DNA of 64,000 nucleotides from Trebonia sp050013875 (GTDB lineage: Bacteria; Actinomycetota; Actinomycetes; Streptosporangiales; Streptosporangiaceae), in contig JBEKEK010000001.1 of assembly GCA_050013875.1 (NCBI GenBank), positions 62,001-126,000 on the forward strand. Reading direction: 5' to 3'. Below are positions 49,923-58,203 of this stretch, piece after piece. Within the stretch, counting starts at the first letter, position 1; each line of letters starts with the position of its first letter. The notes below the pieces were generated by a model that was not told the DNA's origin, searched no databases, and worked only from the letters and a program-made list of their open reading frames with translations. The position numbers were made by a program, and so were the translations under genes.

Positions 49923-50816
49923 GTGAGTCGTGAGATCACCACCGTCGTGACCGGCCAGTCGTACCTCGAGTGCCCCCGCTGGCACGACGGCCGGATCTGG
50001 TTCTCTGACTTCTACCTCCACCGCGTCATGTCGGCGGCGGAGGACGGCAGCGATCTGCGCACCGAGGCCGAGGTTCCGCAGCAGCCGTCCGGCCTTGGCT
50101 GGCTGCCCGACGGGCGGCTGCTCGTGGTCTCCATGCGCGACAAGCGGATTCTGCGGCGTGAGCCGGACGGGACCCTGGTGACCCACGCGGACCTCGCCGA
50201 CGTGGTGGTTGGCGTGCCCAACGACATGGTCGTGGACGGCCAGGGCCGGGCCTACGTTGGCGAGTTCGGCTTCGACCTGATGGGCGGGGCCCCGCTGGCG
50301 CCCGCCGACCTGCTCAGCGTCGCCCCCGACGGCACCGTGACGACCGCGGCGAAGGGCCTGTGGTTCGCCAACGGCAGCGTGATCACCGACGACGGGGTCC
50401 TGTTGGTCGACGAGACCTTCGGCAACCGGGTGAGCGCGTTCGACATCGAAGCGGGCGGCGGGCTGGCGAACCGGCGCACCTGGGCGCGGTTCGGCGAGCT
50501 CCCGACCGAAACCGATCAGGCGGCGGCGATGGGGCAGATCGTGATCGCCCCGGACGGATGCTGCCTGGACGCCGAGGGCGCGTTGTGGATCGCGGACGGC
50601 CTCGGCGGGCGGCTCATCCGGGTTCGCGAGGGCGGCGGGATCGTCGAGGAGATCGCGGTCGGGTCCGGCGTGTTCGCCTGCATGCTGGGCGGCGCCGACG
50701 GCCGGACGCTGTATGCCTGCGCGGCGCCGGACTTTTACGAGCACGCCCGGCGCGACACCCGCGAGGCAACTCTGCTCGCGATCCGGGTCGACGTCCCGCA
50801 CGCGGGCCGGCCGTGA
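49923..50816 (+). CDS. SMP-30/gluconolactonase family protein
   Basis: A 297-residue SMP-30 protein from GTG 49923, with AAGGAGG upstream. Family hallmarks: YLECPRWHDGRIWFSDFYLHRV (Glu metal ligand), VPNDMVVDGQGRAYVGEFGF (Asn ligand), NGSVITDDGVLLVDETFGNRV and LDAEGALWIADGLGGRLIRV (Asp ligand). It hydrolyses sugar or related lactones. Likely in one transcription unit with the ROK regulator and convergent with the acyl-CoA dehydrogenase at 50851. Confidence 0.9.
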   Translation: MSREITTVVTGQSYLECPRWHDGRIWFSDFYLHRVMSAAEDGSDLRTEAEVPQQPSGLGWLPDGRLLVVSMRDKRILRREPDGTLVTHADLADVVVGVPNDMVVDGQGRAYVGEFGFDLMGGAPLAPADLLSVAPDGTVTTAAKGLWFANGSVITDDGVLLVDETFGNRVSAFDIEAGGGLANRRTWARFGELPTETDQAAAMGQIVIAPDGCCLDAEGALWIADGLGGRLIRVREGGGIVEEIAVGSGVFACMLGGADGRTLYACAAPDFYEHARRDTREATLLAIRVDVPHAGRP

Positions 50817-50850
50817 CGTTCACGACGGCGCGCACCAGCTCGGTCATGGC

Positions 50851-52005
50851 TCAGTACGACCTGGGCAGGCCGAGCGAGTGCTGGGCTACGTAGTTGAGCA
50901 CCATCTCGGCGCTGACCGGGGCGATGCGCAGCAGCCGGGCGATACCCCAGAGCGGCAGCAGTCCGAACTCGGTGCTCACGCCGTTGCCGCCGTGCGTCTG
51001 AATGGCCGCGTCAACGGCGGCGATGGCGGCCTCGGCGGCCGCGTACTTCGCTTCGTTGGCGGCCTCCCCCGCTGGCAGGCCGCGGTCATGCCGCCAGGCC
51101 GCCTTCGCCGTCATCAGCGCGGCCAGGTCAACCTCGATCTTCGCCTTGGCCAGGGCGTGCGAGATGCCCTGGTGAGTGCCGATCGGCTGACCCCACACCT
51201 GCCGGTTGCGCGCGTACTCCGATGCGAGCGCGAGCGCCCGGCGCCCGACCCCCACGCAGATCGCGGCGCCAGTGATCCGCTCCGGGTTGAGCCCGTGGAA
51301 CACCTGGCGGAACCCTTCGTTCTCCCCGCCGATCAGCTGGCCGGCGTCCAGCCGCACGTCGTCGAAGAAGAGGGTGTACTGCTTTTCCGGCAGCGACGCC
51401 GACACCGGCAGCTCGGTCGCGACCAATCCGGCGCTGTCGGTCGGCACCAGGAACAGCGACATCAGGCCCTTGCCGGTCGTCTGGTCGGTGCCGGTGCGGG
51501 CGACGACGATGAGCGCGCCGGCCTCGTTGACACCGGAAATGTAGTACTTGGTGCCGCGCAGCACCCAGTCGTCGCCGTCGCGTTCGGCGCTGGTCGAGAG
51601 CTGGTGGGTATTCGAGCCGGCGTTGGGCTCGGTGATCGCGAAGACCACCTTGCGCTCCCCGGCGGCCATCCCCGGTAGCCAGTCCTGTTGCTGCCGCGGG
51701 CTGCCGTACCGGGCCAGGACCTCCCCGGAGATCGCGCTCGAGACCAGCAGCAGCAGCAACGGCGCGCCCTGGGCGGCCGTCTCCTCGCATACCAGGGCCA
51801 GCTCGGCCAGCCCGGCGCCGCCGCCGCCGAACTGCTCGGGGATGTTGATTCCGATGAATCCCTGGCGTCCGAGGGCACGCCACAGCTCGTCGGTGGGAGT
51901 GTGCTCCTCGGCGTGCTTGGTGTAGTACTGCCCGCCGTACGGGGCCGCGATCTTGGCGACGGCCTCGCGGATCGCGCGGTGGTCCGGGTTCTCGTCGAAT
52001 TCCAC
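50851..52005 (-). CDS. acyl-CoA dehydrogenase (atu/liu-like cluster)
   Basis: A 384-residue enzyme with GTG start at 52005. It shows VVFAITEPNAGSNTHQLSTSAERD, YYISGVNEAGALIVVAR and the C-terminal HGGNGVSTEFGLLPLW with Glu at the catalytic-base position. It is probably the alpha,beta-dehydrogenase acting before carboxylation in this cluster (AtuD- or isovaleryl-like role, inferred). It follows the TetR gene on the same strand (41 bp after its stop) and ends the minus-strand run starting at 59802. Confidence 0.9.
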   Translation of the reverse strand: MEFDENPDHRAIREAVAKIAAPYGGQYYTKHAEEHTPTDELWRALGRQGFIGINIPEQFGGGGAGLAELALVCEETAAQGAPLLLLLVSSAISGEVLARYGSPRQQQDWLPGMAAGERKVVFAITEPNAGSNTHQLSTSAERDGDDWVLRGTKYYISGVNEAGALIVVARTGTDQTTGKGLMSLFLVPTDSAGLVATELPVSASLPEKQYTLFFDDVRLDAGQLIGGENEGFRQVFHGLNPERITGAAICVGVGRRALALASEYARNRQVWGQPIGTHQGISHALAKAKIEVDLAALMTAKAAWRHDRGLPAGEAANEAKYAAAEAAIAAVDAAIQTHGGNGVSTEFGLLPLWGIARLLRIAPVSAEMVLNYVAQHSLGLPRSY

Positions 52006-52046
52006 AGCCGCTCAGGGCTCCAATCGTGGTCGGGTCTCCCGCGGCG

Positions 52047-52658
52047 TCAGACTCCGGCGTCGGGGATGAACAGGGTTGCCTCGGCCGCCGCCGCCATCAG
52101 CTTCGCCAGCCGGCCGGCCGGCAGTCCGCTGGCGTAGAACAGCGTCGAGTGCACGGCGCCGATCCCGGCGTGCACGAGTGCCCGCAGCACCGCGTCGTCC
52201 ACCTCCGGGCGCAGCACGTCGAGGATGTGCACCCACTCCTCGATGTAGATCCGCTGCTTGCGCCGGAGCCGCCGGTTGTCCTCGGCGGGCAGGCTGGCGA
52301 TCTCGTTGTGGTAGACGCGCATCAGCATGCGGTCCTCGAGCGTGATGCGCACGTGGGCGGCGATGAGCTCCTTCAGGGTCTGGGCCGGGTCAAGGCCACG
52401 GGACAGGATCTCCGCCGCGCCGCGGGTCAGGTCGTCGATGACCCGGTCGAACATCGCCACCAGGACCGCTGACTTGCCGTCGAAGTGGCGGTAGATGCCC
52501 GAGCCGACGATGCCCGCGGCCGCGCCGATGTCGGACATGCCGACCTCGTGGTAGCCGCGCTCGGCGACCAGTTCCGCCGCCGCGGCGAGGATGCGCTGGC
52601 GGCGTTCGGGGTCGCGGCGGCGCGTGGCGGTGCTGGTGCGGGCGGGCGCGTCGGTCAT
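52047..52658 (-). CDS. TetR-family transcriptional regulator
   Basis: A 203-residue TetR protein: RQRILAAAAELVAERGYHEV, GMSDIGAAAGIVGSGIYRHF and DGKSAVLVAMFDRVIDDL. The C-terminal domain (VRITLEDRMLMRVYHNEIASL, RRKQRIYIEEWVHIL) is typical of actinobacterial fatty-acid/CoA-responsive TetR (KstR2/FadR-like). The ATG overlaps the AtuA-family stop (ATGA), so it is made with the catabolic genes and probably senses one of their CoA esters. Confidence 0.92.
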   Translation of the reverse strand: MTDAPARTSTATRRRDPERRQRILAAAAELVAERGYHEVGMSDIGAAAGIVGSGIYRHFDGKSAVLVAMFDRVIDDLTRGAAEILSRGLDPAQTLKELIAAHVRITLEDRMLMRVYHNEIASLPAEDNRRLRRKQRIYIEEWVHILDVLRPEVDDAVLRALVHAGIGAVHSTLFYASGLPAGRLAKLMAAAAEATLFIPDAGV

Positions 52659-54490
52659 GGCGTTCCCCCGTCGAGCAGATCCAGTGGCAGCTCTACCAGC
52701 CGCGAACGGAGGTACTCACCGAGCCCCTTCGCCTGCGGGTCGGGCCGAGTCGAGGACGCGACGCCTTCGCCCAGCAGGCCCGCGATGACAAAGTTGACCG
52801 CTCGCAGGTTAGGCAGCTCGAAGCGGCGGATCTCGAGGTCGCGCGCCTCGGGCAGCAGCTCGCGTAGCCGGCCGACCGTGAGGTAGGCGCGCAGCCAGCG
52901 GTAGCCCGCGGCATCGCGGGCCCACAGGCCGACGTTGGCGTTGCCGCCCTTGTCACCGGAGCGCGCCGCGCACACCCGGCCAAGCGGTGCCCGCACGGTC
53001 GGCTGGTCCGCGGGTGCCCGCGGCGCGTCCGGTTGCGATGCCCGACCGGCCGCGGCGGTGCTGGCGGGGGCCGAGCCTGCACTGGTGATAGAGGTGGCGG
53101 GCACGTCGAGCCGGGTGCCGTCGGGCAGCACGGCGACGTGCGCGACCTCGCCCGCGGCTACCGTCGTCGGCCAGTAGATGCCGTAGGCGCTCTCCGCTGA
53201 CGGCGGCGTGGTGGTGTGGAAGCCCGCGTACCCGCCGAGCGCGAGCTCCATGGTGGCGTTGGAGAAGCGCCGGCCGACGACGCGCGGGTCACGGTCCTTC
53301 ACGGTGATGCGCAGGTGCGCCACCGCCTGCTCGTTGCTCGGCGCGTCGTGGTGGTCGAAGCGCAGTAGCCGCACGTCGACATCGGAGAACCGGTCCCGGC
53401 CGCCGAGAATGGCGAATAGCTCATCCTGCGCCCAGGCCGCCTTCTCCTCGATGTCCAGCCCGGTGAGCACCAGCGTCATCGTGTTGCGGTAGCCGCCGAG
53501 GAAGTTCACGCAGACTTTGAGGGTCGGTGGCGGCGGCGTTCCGCGGGTACCGGAGAGGCGGACCCGGTGCGGTGCCTGCTGCTGCACGGAGATCGTGTCG
53601 AAGTGCGCGACCACGTCCGGGTTGAGGTAGGCGGGCTCGGCGATCTCGTAGAGCAGCTGGGCGGTGATGGTGCCGACCGACACCAGTCCCCCGGTGCCCT
53701 CGTGCTTGGTGATCACGCTGCTGCCGTCGTGTGCGACCTCGGCGATCGGGAAGCCGGGGTAGCGGCGGTCGGTGATCTCGTGCAGGTAGGAGTAGTTGCC
53801 GCCGGTGGCCTGCGGGCCGCACTCGATGATGTGGCCGGCGGCGACCGCCCCCGCGAGAGCGTCGAAGTCCTCCCGCCGCCAGCCGTGCCACCACGCGGCC
53901 GGGCCGGTGACCAGCGAGGCGTCGGTGACGCGTGGACAGATCACGATGTCGGCCCCGGCGTCAAGCGCGGCGGTGATTCCCCAGCCGCCGAGGTAGGCGT
54001 TGGCGGTGACCGGCTTGTCGCCGGCGTCGGCCAGGGACTGCCCGGTGTCGAGGTTGTGCAGCCCGTGGCCGGCCGCCATCAGCTCGTCGAGCCGCGGCAG
54101 CAGGTCGTCGCCGGTGACGTAGGCGATCTTCGGGTGCAGGCCGAGCCGACCGGCGAGCGCGCCGAACTGATCGGCCAGGCCCGCTGGGTTGAGTCCGCCG
54201 GCGTTGTTCACGATCTTGATGCCGCGGTCGAGGCAGGTTCCGAGTACCTGCTCGAGCTGGGCGAGCACGGTTCTCGCATAGCCGGCGTCGGGGTCGGACT
54301 GCCGCGCCTTCCAGAGGATCAGCATGGTGAGCTCGGCCAGGTAGTCACCGGTGAGCACGTCGATGGGGCCGCCCTCGACCATTTCCCTGGCGGCCTCCAT
54401 CCGGTCGCCGAAGAAGCCGGACGAGTTCCCGATCCGGACGGGGCGGCGGGTGACGGCGGTGGCGGTGGCGGTGGCGGTGGCGGGGGACAT
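52655..54490 (-). CDS. AtuA-family protein (DUF1446 plus AtuA-like C-terminal domain)
   Basis: A 611-residue protein with two parts. The DUF1446/AtuA domain (about 18-450) shows IGNSSGFFGDRMEAAREMVE, VLTGDYLAELTMLIL, KIVNNAGGLNPAGLADQF and GADIVICPRVTDASLVTGP. The AtuA-like ferredoxin-fold domain (about 500-605) shows CAARSGDKGGNANVGLWARD. AtuA is required for acyclic terpene (citronellol/geraniol) use in pseudomonads; its biochemical role is unsettled. The N-terminus has an Ala-Thr repeat from a GGCGGT microsatellite. It couples to TIGR03084 (2-nt gap) and TetR (ATGA). Confidence 0.88.
   Translation of the reverse strand: MSPATATATATAVTRRPVRIGNSSGFFGDRMEAAREMVEGGPIDVLTGDYLAELTMLILWKARQSDPDAGYARTVLAQLEQVLGTCLDRGIKIVNNAGGLNPAGLADQFGALAGRLGLHPKIAYVTGDDLLPRLDELMAAGHGLHNLDTGQSLADAGDKPVTANAYLGGWGITAALDAGADIVICPRVTDASLVTGPAAWWHGWRREDFDALAGAVAAGHIIECGPQATGGNYSYLHEITDRRYPGFPIAEVAHDGSSVITKHEGTGGLVSVGTITAQLLYEIAEPAYLNPDVVAHFDTISVQQQAPHRVRLSGTRGTPPPPTLKVCVNFLGGYRNTMTLVLTGLDIEEKAAWAQDELFAILGGRDRFSDVDVRLLRFDHHDAPSNEQAVAHLRITVKDRDPRVVGRRFSNATMELALGGYAGFHTTTPPSAESAYGIYWPTTVAAGEVAHVAVLPDGTRLDVPATSITSAGSAPASTAAAGRASQPDAPRAPADQPTVRAPLGRVCAARSGDKGGNANVGLWARDAAGYRWLRAYLTVGRLRELLPEARDLEIRRFELPNLRAVNFVIAGLLGEGVASSTRPDPQAKGLGEYLRSRLVELPLDLLDGGTP
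54455..54484. repeat. GGCGGT hexanucleotide microsatellite
   Basis: Four perfect GGCGGT units (54455-54478) plus a partial fifth encode the Ala-Thr repeat near the N-terminus of the AtuA-family protein. Length variation here would add or remove two residues without a frameshift. Confidence 0.85.
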
Positions 54491-54491
54491 C

Positions 54492-55340
54492 TCAGGCTCC
54501 TTCCGGTGCCGCGGCGGCGCGGGCCTTGACGTGTCCGGGCGGGCGGCCGGGGCCGGCCGGGCCGGCGAAGGCCTGCGCGATCCCGATCCACTGGGCGGCG
54601 GTGCGGCCGCGGACTTCCAGCCGGGTGTCGTCCCGGTGGCGGCGCTGGGTGACGGCGAGGCAGAAGTCCAGTGCGTCCCCGGCGACCCGGTCGTCGGCGT
54701 CCGGCGGACCCCAGGTCCAGCGCTGCCCGTCCGGGGCGGTGAGTTCGACCCGGATCGGTGCGGCCGGGAGGACCAGGCCGTTGACCGCGTAGCTATAGCG
54801 CAGGGCGCGGATGCCGATGTCGGCGACGTGCCGCAGCCGGGCCGTCGGCACCCGGGCGATCCCGAGCGTGTCCAGGATGTCCTGGCCGTGCGCCCACGTC
54901 TCCATCAACCGGGCGGTGACCGAGGAGGCGGGGCTCATCGGGGGTCCGAACCACGGGAGCCGGGCCGCCGGGTCGGCCGCGAGGAAGGCCCGGACCAGCA
55001 GGTCGCGGGAGCCCTCGAACCAGGTGAGTACCTCCCGCGGCGGGGTCTGGTGGAACTGCGCGGCGATGCGGTCGGGGAAGTCCTGGCCGTCGGCCGTCAG
55101 CTGCTCGGCCCGCGCCTGGAACTGCCCGGGGTCGGGGATCGACAGGCGGGTGACGTCGTCGAAGTAGGCCAGGTGGGTGACCTGGTCGACGATCGTCCAG
55201 CCTTCGGCCGGGGTCGGCTTGGCCCAGTCGCCGCCCGGCAGCGGCTCGAGTACCGCGCGCAGTTCGCCCGACTCGGCGACCAGGTCGTCGACGAGCGACG
55301 CGATGAGCTGGCGGCCGGAGCGCGGCGCGGTGGCGTTCAT
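54492..55340 (-). CDS. TIGR03084-family (DinB/mycothiol-type) metal-binding protein
   Basis: A 282-residue protein. The DinB-like helical bundle contains GWTIVDQVTHLAYFDDVTRLS with a His ligand and MSPASSVTARLMETWAHGQD with a second. A C-terminal SCP2-like portion (VRGRTAAQWIGIAQAFAG) follows. TIGR03084 proteins are restricted to actinobacteria and are often beside AtuA-family genes; many relatives are mycothiol-dependent maleylpyruvate isomerase-like. Start overlaps the crotonase stop (TGATG). The reaction is unknown. Confidence 0.85.
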   Translation of the reverse strand: MNATAPRSGRQLIASLVDDLVAESGELRAVLEPLPGGDWAKPTPAEGWTIVDQVTHLAYFDDVTRLSIPDPGQFQARAEQLTADGQDFPDRIAAQFHQTPPREVLTWFEGSRDLLVRAFLAADPAARLPWFGPPMSPASSVTARLMETWAHGQDILDTLGIARVPTARLRHVADIGIRALRYSYAVNGLVLPAAPIRVELTAPDGQRWTWGPPDADDRVAGDALDFCLAVTQRRHRDDTRLEVRGRTAAQWIGIAQAFAGPAGPGRPPGHVKARAAAAPEGA

Positions 55341-56104
55341 CAGCGGCCGGTCCAGACCGGGGCGCGCTTGTCCCGGAACGCGGCCGGGCCTTCCTGGGCG
55401 TCGTTGCTCATATAGACGGGTTCCCAGATCCGCTCGGCCTCGTCGAAGGCCTCGGGCAGGCCCAGGCGCGCCGAGAGGTAAGCGGTCTGCTTGGCCGCGC
55501 GGACCGACAGCGGGGCGTTGCCGGCGATGCGCTCCGCCAGCGCCTGGGCCTCGGCGCGCAGCTCGCCGTCGGGCACGACCCGGTTGACCAGTCCGACCTC
55601 GTAGGCGCGGGCGGCGGTCAGGGGGTCACCGGTGAGCAGGATCTCCATCGCGATGCGCGGACCGACGAGCCAGGACAGCGGGGCGGCCCAGGGCGATCCG
55701 CGGCCGACCTTGACCTCGGTGATCGCGAACTTGGCCGATTCGGCGGCGATGCACAGGTCGCAGTTCTGGGCGAGCAGGAAACCGCCGGCGTAGGCCACGC
55801 CGTTGACGGCGGCGATGGTCGGCTTGTCGATCTGGATGTTGCGGCCGAACTGGGGCAGGAAGTCCAGCGGAGGGACGGTCAGCGCGGTGTTGGCCATCTC
55901 CTTGAGATCCCCGCCGGCGCAGAACGCGCGGTCGCCGGCCCCGGTGAGCACGAGCACCTTGGCCGACTCGTCTCCGTTGAACCGGCGCGCGCCGGAGAAC
56001 AGCCCCTCGCGCACCGGCTGGCTGAGCGCGTTACGGGCCCCCGGGTTGTCGATCGTCAGCCAGGCGACACCGTTGACAACCTCGTAGCGGACCGGCTCAG
56101 TCAT
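55340..56104 (-). CDS. enoyl-CoA hydratase/isomerase family protein
   Basis: A 254-residue crotonase: WLTIDNPGARNALSQPVREG, GDRAFCAGGDLKEMA, AVNGVAYAGGFLLAQNCDL and FAITEVKVGRGSPWAAPLSW. The second catalytic Glu position is kept (Glu130), while the first is Leu110, the pattern of methylglutaconyl- or isohexenylglutaconyl-CoA hydratase-like and isomerase-like members. In an atu/liu-type pathway it would hydrate the carboxylated enoyl-CoA. The start overlaps the biotin carboxylase stop by 8 nt. Confidence 0.88.
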   Translation of the reverse strand: MTEPVRYEVVNGVAWLTIDNPGARNALSQPVREGLFSGARRFNGDESAKVLVLTGAGDRAFCAGGDLKEMANTALTVPPLDFLPQFGRNIQIDKPTIAAVNGVAYAGGFLLAQNCDLCIAAESAKFAITEVKVGRGSPWAAPLSWLVGPRIAMEILLTGDPLTAARAYEVGLVNRVVPDGELRAEAQALAERIAGNAPLSVRAAKQTAYLSARLGLPEAFDEAERIWEPVYMSNDAQEGPAAFRDKRAPVWTGR

Positions 56105-58196
56105 GCTTGCCTCCTTGCTGTCCCGCTTCCTTGCTGTCCCGCTCTTCCGCGGCCTGTTCCGCGGCGGAGTCCCCGAGCACTGCCAGGACGGTGCCGCCGT
56201 CGACCTGGCTGCCGACGGTCACCGGCAGGGCGGTGACGACGCCGGCGGCGGGCGCGCGGATCGCGTGCTCCATTTTCATCGCCTCGATCGTGATGATCGT
56301 GGCGCCGGCTTCGACGCTGTCCCCGACGGCCGCGGCCACCCGCACGACCGTGCCCGGCATCGGCGCGAGCAGCGAGCCCGCGTGCGCGGCGGACGACGGG
56401 TCAGGGAAGCGCTCGGCCTCGGCCAGCACGTCGTGCCCGAGGGGGCTGTCGACGTACGCGACGGTGCCGACACGGGTAACGTCCACCGTGCGGCGGATCC
56501 CGGCGACCACCAGGTCGACCCGGGCCGGGGTCACCGACAGCAGCTTGACGCCGGGAACAACCCGCCCCGCGACCGCGGCCGTGAGCCCGTCCCGGCCGAA
56601 CTGGTAGGTCACCTCGGCCGGCGTCCCGTTCAGCTCGTAGGCGGCGGTCTGCGGCGCGCTCGGGTTGTTACGGAACCCGGTGGGCAGGCTGGCCAGCACG
56701 GGTGCCTGGCCGCGGCGGGCGGCCTGTCCGGCCAGCGCCGCCGCCAGCAGGTGCACGGCGCGGGCGTCCGCGCCGCGGCCGGGTACGAGTTCGGCGGGGG
56801 GGTGCCGCTCAAGGTAGCCGGTGTCGATCGCCCCGGCCGCGAACTCGCCGGAGCGCAGGATGGCGACCAGCAGGTCGCGGTTGGTGATGACCCCGTGCAG
56901 CCGGGCGCGCGCCAGCGAGCCGGACAGCCGCCGCCGGGCGTCGTCGCGGGTGGCGCCGTAGCCGATGACCTTGGCCAGCATCGAGTCGTAGAAGGTGGAG
57001 ACCCGGGTGCCGGAGGCGAAGCCGGCGTCTACGCGCAGCCCGCCAGTGCCAGTGAAGTCAGTGCCAGTGAAGTCAGTGCCAGTGAAGTCAGTGCCAGTGA
57101 ACTCGAACGTGTGCACGTCGCCGCTGGTCGGCAGGTAGCCGGCCGCCGGGTCCTCGGCGTAGAGGCGGGCCTCGATGGCGTGCCCGCTGATCCGCGCCTG
57201 GCTGACCTCGGCCGGGATCGGGGCGCCGGCCGCGATGTCGAGCTGCAGCTTGACCAGGTCGATGCCGGTGATCAACTCGGTTACCGGGTGCTCGACCTGC
57301 AGGCGGGTATTGACCTCGAGGAAGTAGAAGCGCCCGGCGGCGTCCAGGACGAACTCAACGGTGCCGGCGCCGACGTACCCGATCGCCTGGCCGGCGGTGA
57401 CGGCGGCCTGGCACAGCTGCGCCCGCAGCGTGTCGTCGACCACCGGCGAGGGCGCCTCCTCGATGATCTTCTGATACCGGCGCTGTATCGAGCATTCGCG
57501 CTCAAACAGGTGCACCACGGTGCCGGCCTGGTCACCGACGATCTGTACCTCGATGTGCCGCGGGGACTCGACGAAACGCTCGAGGAACACGGTGCCGTTG
57601 CCGAAGGCCGAGGCCGCTTCGCGCCGGGCACTGGCCACCGCGTCGACGAGCTCGTCGATGCCAGCGACGATGCGCATGCCGCGCCCGCCGCCGCCGAAGG
57701 CCGCCTTGACCAGCACCGGGGTGCCGATCTCGGCCGCCGCGGCTTTCAGCTGCCCGGCGTCGGGCTCGCTCTCGCCGTCGAAGACCGCGCCCGGCAGCAC
57801 CGGGACGCCGGCCGCCCGCATCAGCTCCTTGGCCGCGATCTTCGAGCCCATCGCGTCGATGGCCGCCGGCGTGGGCCCGACGAAGGTGATCCCGGCGGCG
57901 GCACACTGCCGCGCGAAGTCCGCGTTCTCGGACAGGAAGCCGTAGCCCGGGTGGATCGCGTCCGCCCCGGTGCGGCGGGCGGCCTCGATGAGCAGGTCGC
58001 CGCGCAGATACGTTTCGCCTGGGGTATTGCCCGGCAGGTGAACGGCTTCGTCGGCAGCGGACACGAAGGGCAGGCCGGCGTCGGCGTCGGAGTACACCGC
58101 GACCGTGGCGATGTCCATGACCCGGCAGGTGCGGAATACCCGGGACGCGATCTCGCCGCGGTTGGCGACCAGCAGCTTGGCGATCGTCACTGTCAT
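56097..58196 (-). CDS. acyl-CoA carboxylase biotin carboxylase/BCCP subunit (alpha), with internal FTGTD repeats
   Basis: A 699-residue alpha subunit: LLVANRGEIASRVFRTCRVM, IHPGYGFLSENADFARQC, VLVKAAFGGGGRGMRIV, YFLEVNTRLQVEHPVTE and a C-terminal EAMKMEHAI with biotinyl Lys641. A BT-like linker lies between about 450 and 600. Around residues 365-385 a surface loop is expanded by four copies of FTGTD. Length and architecture match methylcrotonyl- or geranyl-CoA carboxylase alpha chains. It lies 7 nt after the beta-subunit gene. Confidence 0.92.
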   Translation of the reverse strand: MTVTIAKLLVANRGEIASRVFRTCRVMDIATVAVYSDADAGLPFVSAADEAVHLPGNTPGETYLRGDLLIEAARRTGADAIHPGYGFLSENADFARQCAAAGITFVGPTPAAIDAMGSKIAAKELMRAAGVPVLPGAVFDGESEPDAGQLKAAAAEIGTPVLVKAAFGGGGRGMRIVAGIDELVDAVASARREAASAFGNGTVFLERFVESPRHIEVQIVGDQAGTVVHLFERECSIQRRYQKIIEEAPSPVVDDTLRAQLCQAAVTAGQAIGYVGAGTVEFVLDAAGRFYFLEVNTRLQVEHPVTELITGIDLVKLQLDIAAGAPIPAEVSQARISGHAIEARLYAEDPAAGYLPTSGDVHTFEFTGTDFTGTDFTGTDFTGTGGLRVDAGFASGTRVSTFYDSMLAKVIGYGATRDDARRRLSGSLARARLHGVITNRDLLVAILRSGEFAAGAIDTGYLERHPPAELVPGRGADARAVHLLAAALAGQAARRGQAPVLASLPTGFRNNPSAPQTAAYELNGTPAEVTYQFGRDGLTAAVAGRVVPGVKLLSVTPARVDLVVAGIRRTVDVTRVGTVAYVDSPLGHDVLAEAERFPDPSSAAHAGSLLAPMPGTVVRVAAAVGDSVEAGATIITIEAMKMEHAIRAPAAGVVTALPVTVGSQVDGGTVLAVLGDSAAEQAAEERDSKEAGQQGGKHD
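57046..57105. repeat. 15-bp tandem repeat, four copies, in the carboxylase alpha gene
   Basis: Three perfect copies of GTGCCAGTGAAGTCA and a fourth with two changes. Read on the minus strand they encode FTGTD units. The unit is a multiple of three, so copy-number change would keep the frame. It lies in a loop after YLPTSGDVHTFE in the biotin carboxylase domain. Confidence 0.92.
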
Positions 58197-58203
58197 CCTG
58201 CCT

